This document shows positions 1-13,799 of a stretch of 64,000 bases of DNA, in pieces. Made by a program: the position numbers and the translations under genes. Every line of letters starts with the position of its first letter. The stretch's first letter is position 1. The DNA comes from Phoronis australis (taxonomy: Eukaryota; Phoronida; Phoronidae). Under the pieces are notes generated by a model that made no database searches, was not told where the DNA came from, and saw nothing but the letters and a program-made list of their open reading frames with translations. The DNA is taken from assembly GCA_002633005.1 (NCBI GenBank), contig NMRA01000501.1, positions 226,911 through 290,910 of the forward strand, read 5' to 3'.

Positions 1-951
1 TACGACCGCTCATCGAAATAATGTACACTCACGAAATTCGGACACTAGCGGAAACCCAAATTTGGAGGTCCGCCAAATTCGGACACCACAGAAATGATGT
101 TTCGCGAGATTCGTCCAAGAATGAATTTTTTCTATTGGAATTAATTTTCAGTGTCCGAAAATCACGCGACTTTACCGTAAGGCCAAGTAATGCCCATTCA
201 ACACAACCTCACATACATGTATTTGCAGACACGATTCGGTTTTCACTATCCATAGAAAGGTGAACTCTGACGCTCGTGCTATTGCAAGTCGTGTTAAAGT
301 TCTAAATATTTTACTTCATAGCCTAGAAATTAGGGATTCAAATTTCGCATCTAAAACCATTCATCAAGATTTGCAAAAAAATGGAAGAGACGTGTCAATT
401 GAAACGAAGGGTAGTGACACATCGGTCATACACGGAGATTTTCCTTAAGGGAGGCGGATGATGGGAAATCTCTCTATGGGTCACTAATTTAAAGCAATTG
501 ATTTCGTGATTCATGGTCGCATTTTTCACGACTTTTGTCACCAATTCTTCACCAATCCGTTGTTGCCCAGATACAGTACACGAGCACGGATTGGGTTTAA
601 TTCTACTTTTCACGACAGCCTGATGCACAAAAGCAGAATGACCCTGAAGAACATACAAGTCATGCTTAATGGTAATGAAAACCTGCAGCTTCACATTCAC
701 GTACGCCAAAAATGCCGGTCCTTGTGTCATTTTTGCACATCGCGACTGAGCTTAGCTCTCTCGTCGAGTATGATATACTTAAAAGAATACTTAATCCTGA
801 TTTTTGATGATTTCAACCAATCCTCGTTTTACCCCATGCAAATGCTACTTTGGCGTCTCACTTTAGTTATAAAGAGTGGTTCAAGTGAAAACACTTACTC
901 ACTATGTCACAGAATGCATGTTGTGGTTCTGTGGTGGGTGGAGTTTCCTTA

Positions 952-1129
952 CAATTGACCTATCGCCAGGATTTTGAGCGACGACTTAACTGACCATTTG
1001 GAACACAGCATTCTTGACATCTTCGTTTCCAAGCCGCCATTTTACCCGTCAAACAACACGTTGTCAGGTAAAACATATTGTTTTTTGTCTACTTAAGGCA
1101 AGTAGGCGAAGCTGTCGATAGGTCAATTG
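952..1129 (+). mobile_element. 178-bp MITE with 14-bp perfect terminal inverted repeats, copy 1
   Basis: The element begins CAATTGACCTATCG and ends with its exact reverse complement. It is flanked on both sides by TA (950-951 and 1130-1131), the target duplication expected of Tc1/mariner-type insertions. A second copy is at 27639-27817 and a truncated reverse copy at 21190-21335. It has no coding capacity, so it would need a transposase from elsewhere. Confidence 0.85.
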
Positions 1130-2719
1130 TAGTGTACATGTACCTATAGTAACCTAAAACATAGAGTAGGTCACGCTTGTCCGTTTAGCAGAATGCAGAT
1201 TTCAAAATTTGCTCCAAACTTTTGAGGATTGACAAGTGTTACAGAGCACTATTTTGTCTCAAGAATTGTTCATATAAGTAAATAGGTCAAAAGTGGCTTT
1301 AGTAGCCTTTTAAGGGTTCTCAGTGGAATTCATCTAATGAACTGGTAAAACGATTGTTTACGACGTTGTGGGTAAATACAGTGAGGATGGAGAGTGTCGC
1401 TGTCTAATCCGGGACGGCATTGTTGCGTTGAACAGACATCATTGTAACAGTGCAAGTTTGAATCACGTCGGTTTACACACCTTTAGACGACACTACGTTG
1501 TTATAGTTATGTTGACACGCCGGGAAGTCTGCGCCACCAGGATACACAACAATACCTGATTGAGAAAAGAAGAAGATTTTTTGTAACAGAAGAACGGAAG
1601 ATTTAACAATTTAACCATCATAATTCGTTCATTTTCTTTTTTGAAAAGCAAGATATCTGTTTGCAGGATGTGTAGTTCTTTCTAGAATCATCATACAGTA
1701 TCCACGAAGACGTTTACCCCGTATATATAAATAAGCATTAAAAGACAAGGTAAAGAAATGACGGTAATAGAGAACTTTCGAGTTGGCATGCCTAGAATAT
1801 TATATGGTAGACATATGGGTATCTTGCAGTTAGTTCTTATTTACCTGTACGGCAAGTAACGAAAATATTTGTCACTTCTAGTTCATATAATTCACCCACT
1901 CTACATCCGGAAGGTAAAAGAATGATGATTCTCTCTATGTATTTACATTATGACTTCCCACCAGCGTGAAAGCAAGGCTTGAACCGCTATAAATACGCCA
2001 TCCTTCAAATAGGCAACATCTCGTGAGTTAGATCACTTGCGGTTGTCCAACTGGTATCCTGTTCCTGACTTACATGTAAACTGGAGGTCATTTTGGGGTT
2101 TGGGACAATGAACAAATAAGAGTTCTTTATCGCTTGCGTCGTACAAGCTCAACAGCCTTACGAAACAACGATTGAACTCCCAGTTCTTTCAATGAGAAAC
2201 GGAGAGGGAGAGAGATAAGTGAAAGTGGTTCTTTAATCAAGCATCCTAGTTATTAATTTAGAGCAATTTATATGTACCTCGACTGATTTAGATTAATTGA
2301 TCTCGATACGTTTCAGTGTTGCTGACTTGAATTACATGTACCTAGAGAGATATGTAATAAAGCTAATTACTTCTGTCTATAAAATAATTCACTAATCTAA
2401 TCTATTGGCTCACCAGGAGAGGAAAGTTTTTGAAACAGAATCGAATTTCAACGGAGGATATTGCCAACAGAAGCTATGCGAGTTACTTCTGTGCAAACTG
2501 GCAACAAGGCGGCCATTAATGCATCATGATTCTGTATTGCGCCGGTAAACGTTCGAGTGATCAGACCTCCAGCAGGTTTCCGTTAGAAGAGTTTATGTAC
2601 ATGTATAGAGAATTTGATAAACGCCAAATGTTAAAAAGTGTTCACCTACTAATTGGCCGTTAAGGTACACGTCGTTATCCCATATACATGTACGCATTGA
2701 ATCAGTCCCAGTCCAGTGC

Positions 2720-3030
2720 AATACGGCCACGTGTTGTTTATCACGCTTTCGTATTGGTTAAAGTAATGAAACTGACGTCATGCAGTCATTCCCATTAATT
2801 ATTGGTTGAAATCTCTGAAAAAAAATTTCAGTTTCCTGTTACGTAGTATGGCGACCACCTTTGACTGGAATACTTGCAATTTATTAAAACGGGCAATGAT
2901 CGAAGTGTGCAAGTAGTGGCGATGTGATCGATAAACTTCCAACAAAGCATGCCCACACACGGATCCCGTGTGTTGTTCATCATGTTTTCACAGGGCCTCT
3001 CTTCAGTATAGGTGGCGCTGTGTTAGAGGG
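2720..3030 (-). mobile_element. Approximately 400-bp interspersed element, reverse copy
   Basis: The reverse complement of this stretch matches the elements at 32484-32900, 34445-34870 and 60123-60535. Shared landmarks are AGCGCCACCTAT near one end, the stretch around TACTTCGATCACTGCC, and the ATGACGTC segment near the other end. This copy is shorter and more divergent. No reading frame is conserved between copies, so it is a non-autonomous element (SINE or MITE). Confidence 0.7.
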
Positions 3031-5170
3031 TATACGGCTACGTGATACTGTTTCCCGTATCCCCATCACTACTTCAACAGTGACCAACATGGAAAGTTAA
3101 CTACTTCGAGCATCAAACTTTCCCAAAATAGTTTAAAGCAATACCGTTGCAGCAGTGCAAATAACACTCGACATGCAATCAGGTCCCAAAGGTAACATCT
3201 GGAACAAATCTGTTAAGTATAAGACACTTCTGTCTCAGTTTTCGATTACAAAATATTATATCGTCCGCAACTCAGGCGCCGATTCCGCGGTAACTGCAAT
3301 ATCAATTATTATTGTTATTTAACTATTTTCATGAAATATTACACGTTCAATGCACAATTACCATTGTTTTGATCTTTGTTATCTCTCTTCATGTAAAAAC
3401 TTGTTACATTTAACCTTCATTTGTTTCTTTTTCTAGAGAAAATTTGTAATCTGACGCGCAAGTGCTTACACATTGGATGTGATCCGCCACGTGAACAGTC
3501 TGAGTGAAGTATTTGAATACTTATATTCGATACTAGTTACATGTATAAATATACAGTTCTATGTATACTACTTTCATCTATGTACTGTCTACAACTGAGA
3601 TATATAATGCTTCGGGATTTCTGGGTTTGTCATTATTTCCTTGTATGTTCTGTGTATTCGTCAATAAGTGTATATCACCTTTAAAAAAGTATTTTAAAAA
3701 TCTGCTGAAAAAAGAAAGAAAATTAGGAATTTGAAGCGTTTGGGATAAATACAAAACGTACCTCGATTGGCGTAGATGAAGTAACATCCCACCCGACGTT
3801 ATTACGCGGAATAATATCTCGTGGTATATTACTTCATCTACGCCACTCTTGGTGCGTTTTATGTACATTTATGTAAATGACGTTTTCACTCTGAAATGTT
3901 TTCTCGAAGAATCGATTGACAGACCACAAGGAACCAGTGTCACCTGCAAAGTCGAGATTTTAGTAAGAAGGTATTTTCTACTAACACAGAGAAAGTCCTA
4001 ACAAGGTGGATGCAGGGAAAGTCGTTAATTCTGCGAAGTCTATCCTCGTTTCCTCCCACACGAACACGTGCTTCTTCCCACAGTAACAACTGTTTTTTAA
4101 AGAACATTATTCGTTTTAAGTACGACAGTCATTTCCTTACTAGCATGTTTGTACGCACGACCTCACTTTTTCCTGCTCAGTTTTTTCATTAACTCTTTGT
4201 TTGCTTGAAAAGAAATACATGTACATGTATGTTCACAAGAAAAGGACTGTGGCGAGTCTTGTAAATTTTTTTGTTTATTTTTAAGAAGTGTTTTTAAATT
4301 TCCTCTGAGGTTTCATATAAACTGTTTTCACAAAAACACAGCGTTTTAAAGTAACTAATATGTATCCATACACAACCGTGTGGCATTGATAAAGTGACCA
4401 CAGACGGTGTAACTGCAACTTTAGAGACGTTGAAATTTTCATTTGGTTTGGCCTTATACAAGCAAGAATCCCGCTTATTCTAACTTACAACTACTATAAT
4501 GCCTTCCATCGCAAAAACCAATTTTGCATTCAGAGCACTTATCGTAATCAAATTGATATGAAATTGTTCCAAAGTCAAATTAGTTCGTACATCTGTACGC
4601 GTACATGTCCTTGCTGAGGCCATGTTCTACAAGTTGGCTGCCATGACAGGCCACATTATACGCCAACCTTGCTCTCAAGGAATCGCGAACATTCAGTTCT
4701 TTAAAAATCCAGAAATCATCTCATCTGAGTAATCAAATATTGTCATTTCAATGGAACTGTCCATGTCTTCCATCAATAATTATGTTAATTTTACGTGCAT
4801 GTACCGGTAACCGTATGACTACTGATTGGATACCAAGAAGCTTACATGTATTTCTTGTGAGGGAAACAGTCTACTTCCACACGGCGTGTTCATAGAATTG
4901 AAGAAAGTGAGCATTTTCAATGACTTAGCTACGATCTTGCATTGATCCTTTTACGAAAAGTGAAAACTAATACGTTTGCTTTCATTGCATTAGTTTGTGG
5001 GATATCAAACCAAGAAAATGACGTTTGTTCAAAGAAAATAAACACGGAAACTACTAGAATCATAGCATCGAAGTCTATAGATTGTCTTAGGAATTCTTCG
5101 AAATAACCAAAATCCCACAACTTAAATTCACGGCATACTCAGTTGGCACTAGTCAATGGAATTGACTTAA

Positions 5171-6290
5171 AGGAGAATGCCACCCGATTTAATTAGTGTT
5201 TTTTTCTGTCTTAATCTTTATATATTCACATCACCTCCGCGGTTGATGATACCTCCCCGAGAGGTGTCGCGTTAACCTGTGAGGAAGGTGAGAAACGACG
5301 CAGCGACGTCACTGGTTCTTCTGCAGAGTAAGTGCCACTATGGTGTCGTGTATCGTTTCCGCTTGTGGGAACTATGAAGTTGCTAGGAAAGCGGGTATAT
5401 CGTTTTTTCGATTTCCTCGAGAGTCCATAATGTTTTGAAAGGGGCTCGCGGTAGTGAAGAATGTACAGAAGGTCGTTAACACCAAGTATGAGGCCGTGAA
5501 ACTTCTCCGTGTCTTTCAGTGGCCTTTGGTCGGATAGGTTGTTGATCAGTTTTTGAATATGGAGAATAGTAGTTGGCCATGAAAACATTTAATTCAAGGC
5601 GTGAGAACATAACGTTTTATATAGCCTGTTTGAGGACTGACTCGTTCGTGAAGCTTCTGCCTGGTCCTCTAGGTGTAGGATGTTTTCGCCAGTTTATTTT
5701 CTCAGCCCTAAAAACGTCGTAAGCAGGCCTCTTTTTATAACCGGTGCAAAATCAGGATGGTCCGTGAGACACGTGTGCTTCTCCAATGGAGGCGTTTCAC
5801 TTGCAGAATTTCGTGGCAGCAAACGCAAGTATCAGTCGTTTCCGTTATCGTGCAGTTAACTAACTGACGCCATGCGATTTGCCATGTTTGACGTTTATTA
5901 TTGAGCGTTCTGTTTCAAAACGAATTATTCTCACCCTAACCAATGCTTATATAAAACTGAAACATTAGATACAATTGGTAATGCCTTGGAGTATTCGTGA
6001 GTGCAAATGTTTTGAGAAGCCAGCAATGAATAAATTACTGCGTTACCGACTTTAGATGCAATAAACTAATTGACTGGGCACCGAGTCCGTGTGAGCGCCT
6101 TCTAATTCAGTGTTTTTAAATTGCTGACAGAAACCTGTTGCGAAACAATAGCTCAATTTTTTTTCTTATGGTCAGCTGTTAGAGGAATGTTTATTTAGAT
6201 ATTCATATACATTATTCGAATCATTGTGACTATTCAACTTTTGTCCAGACGGTTCTGTGGAAGGGTAACCTAACTTCGCGGCTCCCCATG
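5171..6290 (+). mobile_element. Approximately 1-kb repeat element, copy 1
   Basis: The element starts AGGAGAATGCCACCCGATTT and is homologous along most of its length to 33421-34371. Both copies contain AGAGGTGTCGCGTTAACCTG, GAAAGCGGGTATATCG and, near the far end, GAATTATTCTCACCCTAACC. The minus-strand frame at 5226-5588 is not kept open in the second copy, so I treat it as chance. The right end is approximate. No terminal inverted repeat was seen. Confidence 0.75.
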
Positions 6291-6948
6291 CGACGGGCTA
6301 GTAAATACTGTAGATTTTGCGGCTAATTCACCAAAATAGCCACATGCTCATATTACTTTGGCTTACTAGTATAGTCTTTTCGCCACTGGAAGCTCAGTTT
6401 CCAAGTTTAATTGACTGCCGGTTATGTCGGTGATGTCTTCAGTCCGGCCGCGATGGACCTGATAGGGTTCCGAGCCTTTGGTTGGCATAGCAAGCGTTTC
6501 GTTTTTTAGAAATGAAAAAATCGCAAGTCTAAAATTACAACACACAGCTATAATGTTCCCCTATCTGTAGTTCAGCGAACTGACCCCCTACCGAACTTTG
6601 TAGGTTTCGGTACGTTCAAATACCTAAAACTCCGTAACAGCGAAATAAAATAACACGTTTGTTCAATAACTTGATGTATTTGTAAGGGTTTTACATCGAA
6701 TTTTGATGCTGAAAAGACAGCACTCGAACATCTGACGTCATTGGTTAATTTTAACACCTCCGTCTGCCGTCAGGTGTTGTTATCGAGTGGAACTACTCGA
6801 TCTAAATTGATGTAAACTAGGTTGTTTTTGGGCGACATTCTTCTTTAAATGAGTTGACAGGGTCTGTACATGCATTTTCGCGTGTGGCGTGTGTGAATAG
6901 GTTAGGTGCTAAGGGTAAGACGTCTCGGTGTAACGGTTGGCTACTCAC

Positions 6949-7240
6949 CCGGTGCTGTGTAGTTCCTGACGTGCTCTAATTGAACAGACGTCACTGGGTG
7001 ATTCAAAGAGTTGATGAGGTCATACGCCATGAAAAAGGACGCCACGCACGCCAGTACCGCCAACAGCGTGTAAACAACGAACAAAGCAATTCTCATACAT
7101 TGTCGTCTCCACGTGCCTGCCTCGAAGTCTTCGACTTCTGAATAAATCGATCTCTCCTCTGGTGGAGGTATCATCTTTATGGAAGATTGGCACTTTATAC
7201 CGTCTTTAAAAGCGACAGAGTCCGTCAAGCAACAGGACAT
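6949..7240 (-). CDS. PACC1: PACC1/TMEM206-like proton-activated chloride channel, N-terminal exon (partial)
   Basis: The family forms a trimeric chloride channel opened by extracellular acid at the plasma membrane and endosomes; each subunit has two membrane segments with a large extracellular domain between. This exon encodes a cytosolic N-terminus of about 48 residues, one hydrophobic segment (about residues 49-72), then LNHPVTSV and NYTAPG, which align with the stretch just after the first membrane segment of vertebrate PACC1 (LKHPVMSV...YDAPG). The exon ends CCGG|GTGAGT in phase 1. The ATG at 7240 lies three bases after an acceptor-like TTTGTTTACAG, so a further upstream exon, coding or not, is likely. 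Later exons were not found in the window. The gene is therefore partial, and its symbol rests on this one exon. Confidence 0.8.
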
Positions 7241-8520
7241 TACCTGTAAACAAAATTAATTCATCGCTCTGATCAGCATCACAATTTTCGCAACCATTCA
7301 GGGTGTACAAGGGGGCCATTCCCCCGCCCCTAAAATTCACCCCGATTCTATTTGGAAGTTCGGGGCTGTGAATGTCTCAGTGACAGGTAAAACCCTGGCT
7401 GATGGGCCTACTCTGCCCTTCCCCCCAGCTCAAAATTCTGGATTCGCCCGTGGCTCATTACCAGGTCCATCTTGACATCCACCCCTGTCATGGAAGACTT
7501 ATCTGGAGCTCGTTCTGTAAACTTGAGGGTCTCACAAAAACGAAACAATCGCAAGCTAGTCACGTGATCACACAAGCTTTACTATCGAAATTCTTGCGTC
7601 TACAAAACGCATCCCCGCTTTGTTTCATATTAACTCCGCCTTCAAACACATGAGTCGAAACGTCAGTTACGAAGGTAAAGCTAGCCCACGTGCTGTGTGA
7701 TATCACTGTTAGGATTTGCGTATACATCATGTAGACTGCATATGCTTCTTTCAATACACAAAAACATGAATTTAAACAATGTTTCTTAAGATGGACCTGT
7801 ATGCGACTAGCAAGACTTCCTTGGACGGATTTTTTGACTTTAGATATATTGAGCTACAAAAATACTTCCACATATATTTTAGAACGGGATTTAATCACTC
7901 AAAAATATGCTCGTAATGACGTAGCCTTTTCCGGAGCACCATACTACAGAGCGTCACCGCGAGCACACAGAACAAAGAAGGAAAGGCCGAAAGTAGATGT
8001 ATCTGTTTCGACTACGTTCACAAATTTCACAACTGTCACTAATAGAAATTTGGAAATTCCTGAGAATTCTTTGTAATTTTACAAATTTCATGGTTCAGTT
8101 TTTTGGAGTAGCACGGAGCATTTACGACACAGTGTATGACTTGGTGGAATTCGGACGGAATCTCTACTACATGTATATGTATTCTTCGGGAATTGACTAA
8201 AAACTACACGCATTGATTGTGAATACCGCACAAAAACTATGAATCAGTTAGGAAACTACTGCTAAGTATATGCCCAATACATAATCGGGAACGATGAAAA
8301 ACGACTTCATTGCAATTACTAGTATTTTTTGTATTTTCAGTAAAAATACTCATACATGAAGTCTCACTTTCTTTGACGTCGGTTCGGAACGGGATACAAA
8401 TGAGTTAAGAATACACACGAACTCGTAAGATTTAATTACGAAGCAGTTACAAGTACACGTACATGTATGTAAACAGTCAACTACGAGTTTTCTTTTTAGC
8501 AGTTGCTGTGACTTATACGT

Positions 8521-8640
8521 GTATTGTCGCATACGACAAATACTGTAATGTCGGCCGGTTGACAATATATGTCGGCATTCACCGCAAATATTGTCGCACT
8601 CGGCAAATATTGTCGCCCGGGAGATAATTGTCGAATCCAG
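8521..8640. repeat. Short degenerate tandem repeat of about 25 bp
   Basis: The motif CAAATATTGTCGCA(C/T)(A/T)CGG recurs four or five times with small changes, for example at about 8583-8616. Each unit contains the near-palindromic ATATTGTCG step. No coding meaning is apparent. Confidence 0.55.
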
Positions 8641-11600
8641 CAATATACGTCAACTCATTTCAGAGTAAAGCAACACCAAATTGTTTACGCCGGGGGGTTG
8701 GAGGGGCCCAGCTTCTCTTTCACCTAAACAACACAACCGCATGGAAAACCAACAACAAAACGCCACTTTTACATTCAGTGAGATAATTTTACTTTCATGT
8801 CTTTGATCAAAGAGCATGCAAGATTTGTGCTTTGTCAAAACTGTCTCCGACTATCCGATCAAAACGGTCCACGCACAAAAGAACTCGACTCGCGGACCAG
8901 TAAACTCAGCTCCTTGACTCACAAACATGACCTCTCACTCACAAAACACGGCTCATACACTGAAAACTTATACACGTGTCACGTGTGCGATTCAGAACCG
9001 TGCCGTGGCATGAGTGGCGCAGCATTGAATTAATTAAGCGGAGGGCTAAAGCCTCCCCCGATCCCCCTATGATGCACCCCCCATGCGTGGGTGTTTTGTC
9101 AGTGCCGCGCTGTATCATAGCCAGTGAAAAACCTTACATCCCGACTCACAACCAGCACTCAAAAAACGAAACTTAGTGTCCGCATACCGCACGAGTAGTT
9201 CGAAAATGAAAACGCGCTGGACACCTGAATGTGGCGACAATGTAAGCGGCGGCACCCAGATACATTATAACGTCGACGTTATTTTTTAGTTAGTGTAGGT
9301 CGTTGTACCTGCAAAATGGCGAGATGTCAAGGCATTTGCGGGTAGAAAGGCACGTTCGTGTACATGTAAGTTTACTATTAATACAGATCCTCGTCAACAA
9401 CACGCTGTCGGTATGTACGAGTAGGCCTATACATGTACGTTTCAAAAGCGGGGCATTCTGGTACCGCTGTGGCGGTATGTACGACAAGGCTACAAAAAGC
9501 CTGACAGTTTACGTGTACCCAATCGGGACAGTGGGTAAGTATAGGTCAATGATTCGTGTTTCTGATTCAAAGACTGTGTTTTCAGTGTACAAACTACGTT
9601 CTATGAGTCCGTGCGGTAGGTGACACTTGAGTCAGTCAACTGGGTTTACAGGTTAGTGAGTCAATTTTACTCGGAATAATTAGCAATATGGTAGACCAAA
9701 GATAAAGTTACAATCCCGTGGCAATAATTACTACGATCATTTTATTTGACCTCGAATAATTACCTCCCTTCTATGATTGTAACATTTACACAAATGCCGA
9801 TGGTCTGCATCAGTCTAAAATCGCGTGCTTTGATAAGAATCGTACTGCGTTTACTGATTCATCCCGACATGTTCACCAGCGCCTTGATACAGTCCATAGC
9901 TTTTGTGTTTCTAAGGCCAACGAAAAAAAATACGTGACCATTTCATGTACATTTCTGCAATGTACAAAACCCCCGGTCATCAACGTGCACCAGGGAACTG
10001 AAACACAACTGTTTTGCTAATCGCATTTCTTCGGGTAAAAATGATTCCAACCAAACGTTTTCAGAAAAGTGACCAGTTTTAGTCCACGACATAAATGTAC
10101 ATGTATAACTTAACCAGTTTAGCCAGTGTTTTATTGCTTTGAAGTCATCGCTTGCGCGGTAATTGCTCTACTTCACATAATGTGACCGAATAAACTCTGG
10201 ATCTCTTGGTTACAGCGGTTCTTGTACAACGTACAATGTTTGCTGAAACGGGTCGAGTTTCTAATGCACCAGTAAATCAACTGTACTCAATTTAATTTCA
10301 CAACGCAGCAAGAACACAAGTTGTGGATATGTACTACGAATTACAACACATTTCGTAACACTAATTCAGAGCAAGTGCTCGAACAGTAATCGACGTTCAG
10401 TGCCCGATTGCATAAAACAGTCCTAATTAGTGTGTCAACTAAGTTCTCTAAATCTACTGCGTATTTGTAGGCTTGTGAAAACTGTTATATCTCCTTACCA
10501 AGTCATTATTTGACTTAGATATGAATCAAGAGGAAACTATCAGTTCAATTCTTAATATTATTGAAAATAAGTAGGGATCTTTTCAAGCAACGCACCTAAT
10601 TTAAGGACTTAATCCCTAATTATTATGACTTAATTGAGGGCTCAGTTGTTAGTTATATTATTAGAAAATGTCATTAGTCAAAGAGGGACTCATCATCAAG
10701 ATAAAATGATAGAAAAATATAACATCTGAGAGTGAAAAGAGAAACAAATACGCAACAGATTTAGGGAACTTAGTTGAGTCCCTATTTGGGCTTGCTTCAT
10801 GCAACCGGGCACTGAAGGTCTTTAGCTCTGCTAGAGTTTAACACTGACAGGGGGAAACCTCCCGCTAATCTAGACATGTAAACGGTGTTAGCATGACTCC
10901 GATGCATCGAATTGTCTCCTTTATGCACTAGCGTGTGTTCATGCACTCTCACATGGTTAGGTACATACTTACTCCAAATTCAGGAGTGTTCTCTCGTCCG
11001 AAGTTCTACTGACTCGTCCAGCTCTTCTGATTCGCTAATCTGCCGGTAAACATCATGGTGCAGCCTCGACATGAACTACCAGAAGTTAAAATAATGACAA
11101 CTTCTTGAATGCGATTGTTCGTTCAACTGACACTTTACATGTACTTACTATCAATGGTATTTTAAATCTTTTCAGTCGTTTTTTAGCAAGATGGATGTGA
11201 TGAAAAACATCAGGACCTCAACACGGCAGATGTGATCGACCGCAGAGAGTAAGTTCCTAAAACGTCAACGATCTCTATTGAGCGGTGTCCCCTTGCTTTA
11301 CAGCCTTGATAACTGTGCTCAATTGCCCGGCACAATTAGATTGTTAGTCCGCTAGCCCTATTTTACAACAATTTGTTTTTGAATGATGCCAGAAATAGAT
11401 AAAAAACGAATACAACTGCGGTCAGGCTCACAACGTTTGCATTGTTATACTCGTTCACATCATCGCACTTTCGGTTTGATTAATAATTAAAATTCTTTTT
11501 ACAAAAAACAACTAAAACGAGTCAAATACAATGCAGAGTAAGTAAATTATGCCGAACAGACCAAAACGCATTCAAAATGGCATCTTTCCACTTTAAGCCA

Positions 11601-13799
11601 AACCGCGGTATCGATGGTCTTGTAGTAAGAGTTTCAGTCGACTGCATCAATTTCATTTCGTGGCTGATTTTTTATAACCGAGATGGGATTTCTGCATCGG
11701 TTGCTATGCATTAACGCAGTAACGTATGATCTCATTTAATTGACTTGAGCATTCAGTGTACACCACCGATTAACGATTAACCGGTGACTTCAGCTCCCGT
11801 TAATTCAGTGACTCAGGTGCGTCTGCTTCTTAAAGCCGAACTCGAGAATTGCATAGCATAGTAGTCTATAGATCTGTATAATCGAATATTCAATTCAGTG
11901 CAAATCTTTAAGTTATATCGTAAATCTTCAGAATAGTACTTCTGACATCGAATTAATCTCCATTAAAGCTGTTCATTGTGATTCCAGTATCTAACGGAAG
12001 TTGAAGTAATTTTCAAAATCATTCTTCAAATCTATCAATTCGGGCCCACGATTCAAGGGCTCACTGGTGTTTTTCATTGGTCTAAGCTACATGTAGCCCC
12101 TCACATACAGTATTAGGGAATACCCCCCAAGTCGTAAAATTTGGGCAACGGACCCCTGCAATGCTTTACAATGGACTAGACTGGTATGGGGAGTCATAGC
12201 CTCGATTTGGAAACCTCTTCCGTCCTGCAGCACTGTATTTAAACTGAAGCTGCAGGCATTTTGCAGAAATTGGATAGGTACTGGGGGTAGGCCAGGTTTG
12301 GACGGAAGGTTTGAGATACATGTAGATAGTGAAAGCAGGTTCAGTTAATCTGTTTTGCTTCCGTTCGTAAATATTTTGGAAATGACAAACGTCTACTACA
12401 TGTAGTTTTGATTTGATTGCACTTTTCTTCACAATTGGCTGCGTAACGACTGAGAAATCTACTGTGATTTCAGGTAGCCTTCAACCATCCGAGAATAGAA
12501 AAATGTCTAATTCATGGGAGCTTATGAGGTCCACATTTTTTGGAATATGTGCAAGCAATTTGCTTTCAGGAAAGTGGTGTTTTGGGGCTGAAAAACCATT
12601 TTGTCACTTTTTTCGGAAATTGGCTTCTTTTTCGGTGACAATGAAAAGCCCAAAAGCGAAACTGAATCTGCGATCAGGTGCTCTTGGTGTGAAATGACTC
12701 AGAACTTCTCAGTTAGTTCGACAGAGTGGAAGGAAGGCAATATGTGCAGTGGTGTGTCCTCCGCCAGGCAAAACCCAGTAAAATCTATAAATTATCTCAT
12801 GTGGAGTTAAAAACAAACGGAAGATTTTCATAGTAGATGTCCATTTCACCAGGGTGATTTCTAAGTCACTCTTGTGGATGTTGGTACCTCGTTCATTTGT
12901 GTTAAGTGCTCTGGGCGGCCAGTCTATTAGTCCCTTGCCACCAATAAATATTGCTAATCATTGAGAGTAAAACGCTTGGCGGGCATGTAGTAGTAAGAAA
13001 ATAGCGAAATAGTTTGCATACGCGGGTCACAATTGAGCCTTACAACCCAGCTTTGCGCGCAGTTGCACCTGTTTTGTCAGGAAAGAAATTCCAATGGCCG
13101 TCACGTGCGTGTTGTGGCACTATGCTGAGTTACCCGCATTGGCGAAACGTCGCAGATTTAATGTCATTCAGTTATGCCGAAGACAAGAGGATTGGGATTT
13201 GAATCACCAACAATGATACTCCTCTTGGCTTTGAACATCCTTTGGCCATTTTTTCAATTGATGATGGCGGCTAATGGGTTAACAAAAACGGATAGTACCG
13301 CGACCGGCTTGGCACGGGTGTACCCCTTATTAATTTATATTTCCTCGTGATAAGGCAAGCGCAAAGGAGGATGGAAATTACATCTCCCTCTCAACAGGAT
13401 TGGAAATTTTGCCAGACGATCTAACGGAGAACATACACGTATACTGTAGTAAATATCGGTAACTTTCATGATCACCTCTTGGACTACCTTTTTCTTAAAA
13501 AAGAGTATGTTATAGAACGCACAATCATACGAAATGTGCAACTTTGGCTCGCAGACAGACTGTCGATCAGGATATTTAGCCACTATTGGTCCGTAGTTCG
13601 TTAAAAATAACTGCAGAAAGCCTAAACTTAGTGCATAATGTTGACAATTTTTTATTGCATTTCTTCGGGTAAAGTAACCCTAACCTAACTTTTTGCCCCC
13701 AAAATTTGATTTTGACTCAATTCAAGTAACAATTTGTACACTTAAATGTTTTTCTCACTTAATCACAAGCCTTCAAAACCGTAAGCTTAAAACTTAGTC

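Larger units (their letters stand above)
1..6948. other. Gene-poor stretch, probable long intron of the PACC1-like gene
   Basis: No exon with matching splice sites and family similarity was found on either strand. If the PACC1-like gene continues, its next exons lie here or, more likely, beyond base 1. I looked for the later extracellular and second-membrane-segment exons on the minus strand and did not see them. The stretch holds a TA-flanked MITE at 952-1129, a reverse copy of the approximately 400-bp element at 2720-3030, and one copy of an approximately 1-kb repeat at 5171-6290. Open frames here are short and lack family resemblance. Confidence 0.5.

Noticed and set aside
5226-5588. 120-codon minus-strand frame
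   Set aside because: It lies inside the ~1-kb repeat, and the corresponding region of the second copy is not kept open.
12166-12810. Cluster of frames on both strands that looked protein-like
   Set aside because: I could match no family or splice pattern, and the frames overlap on opposite strands.
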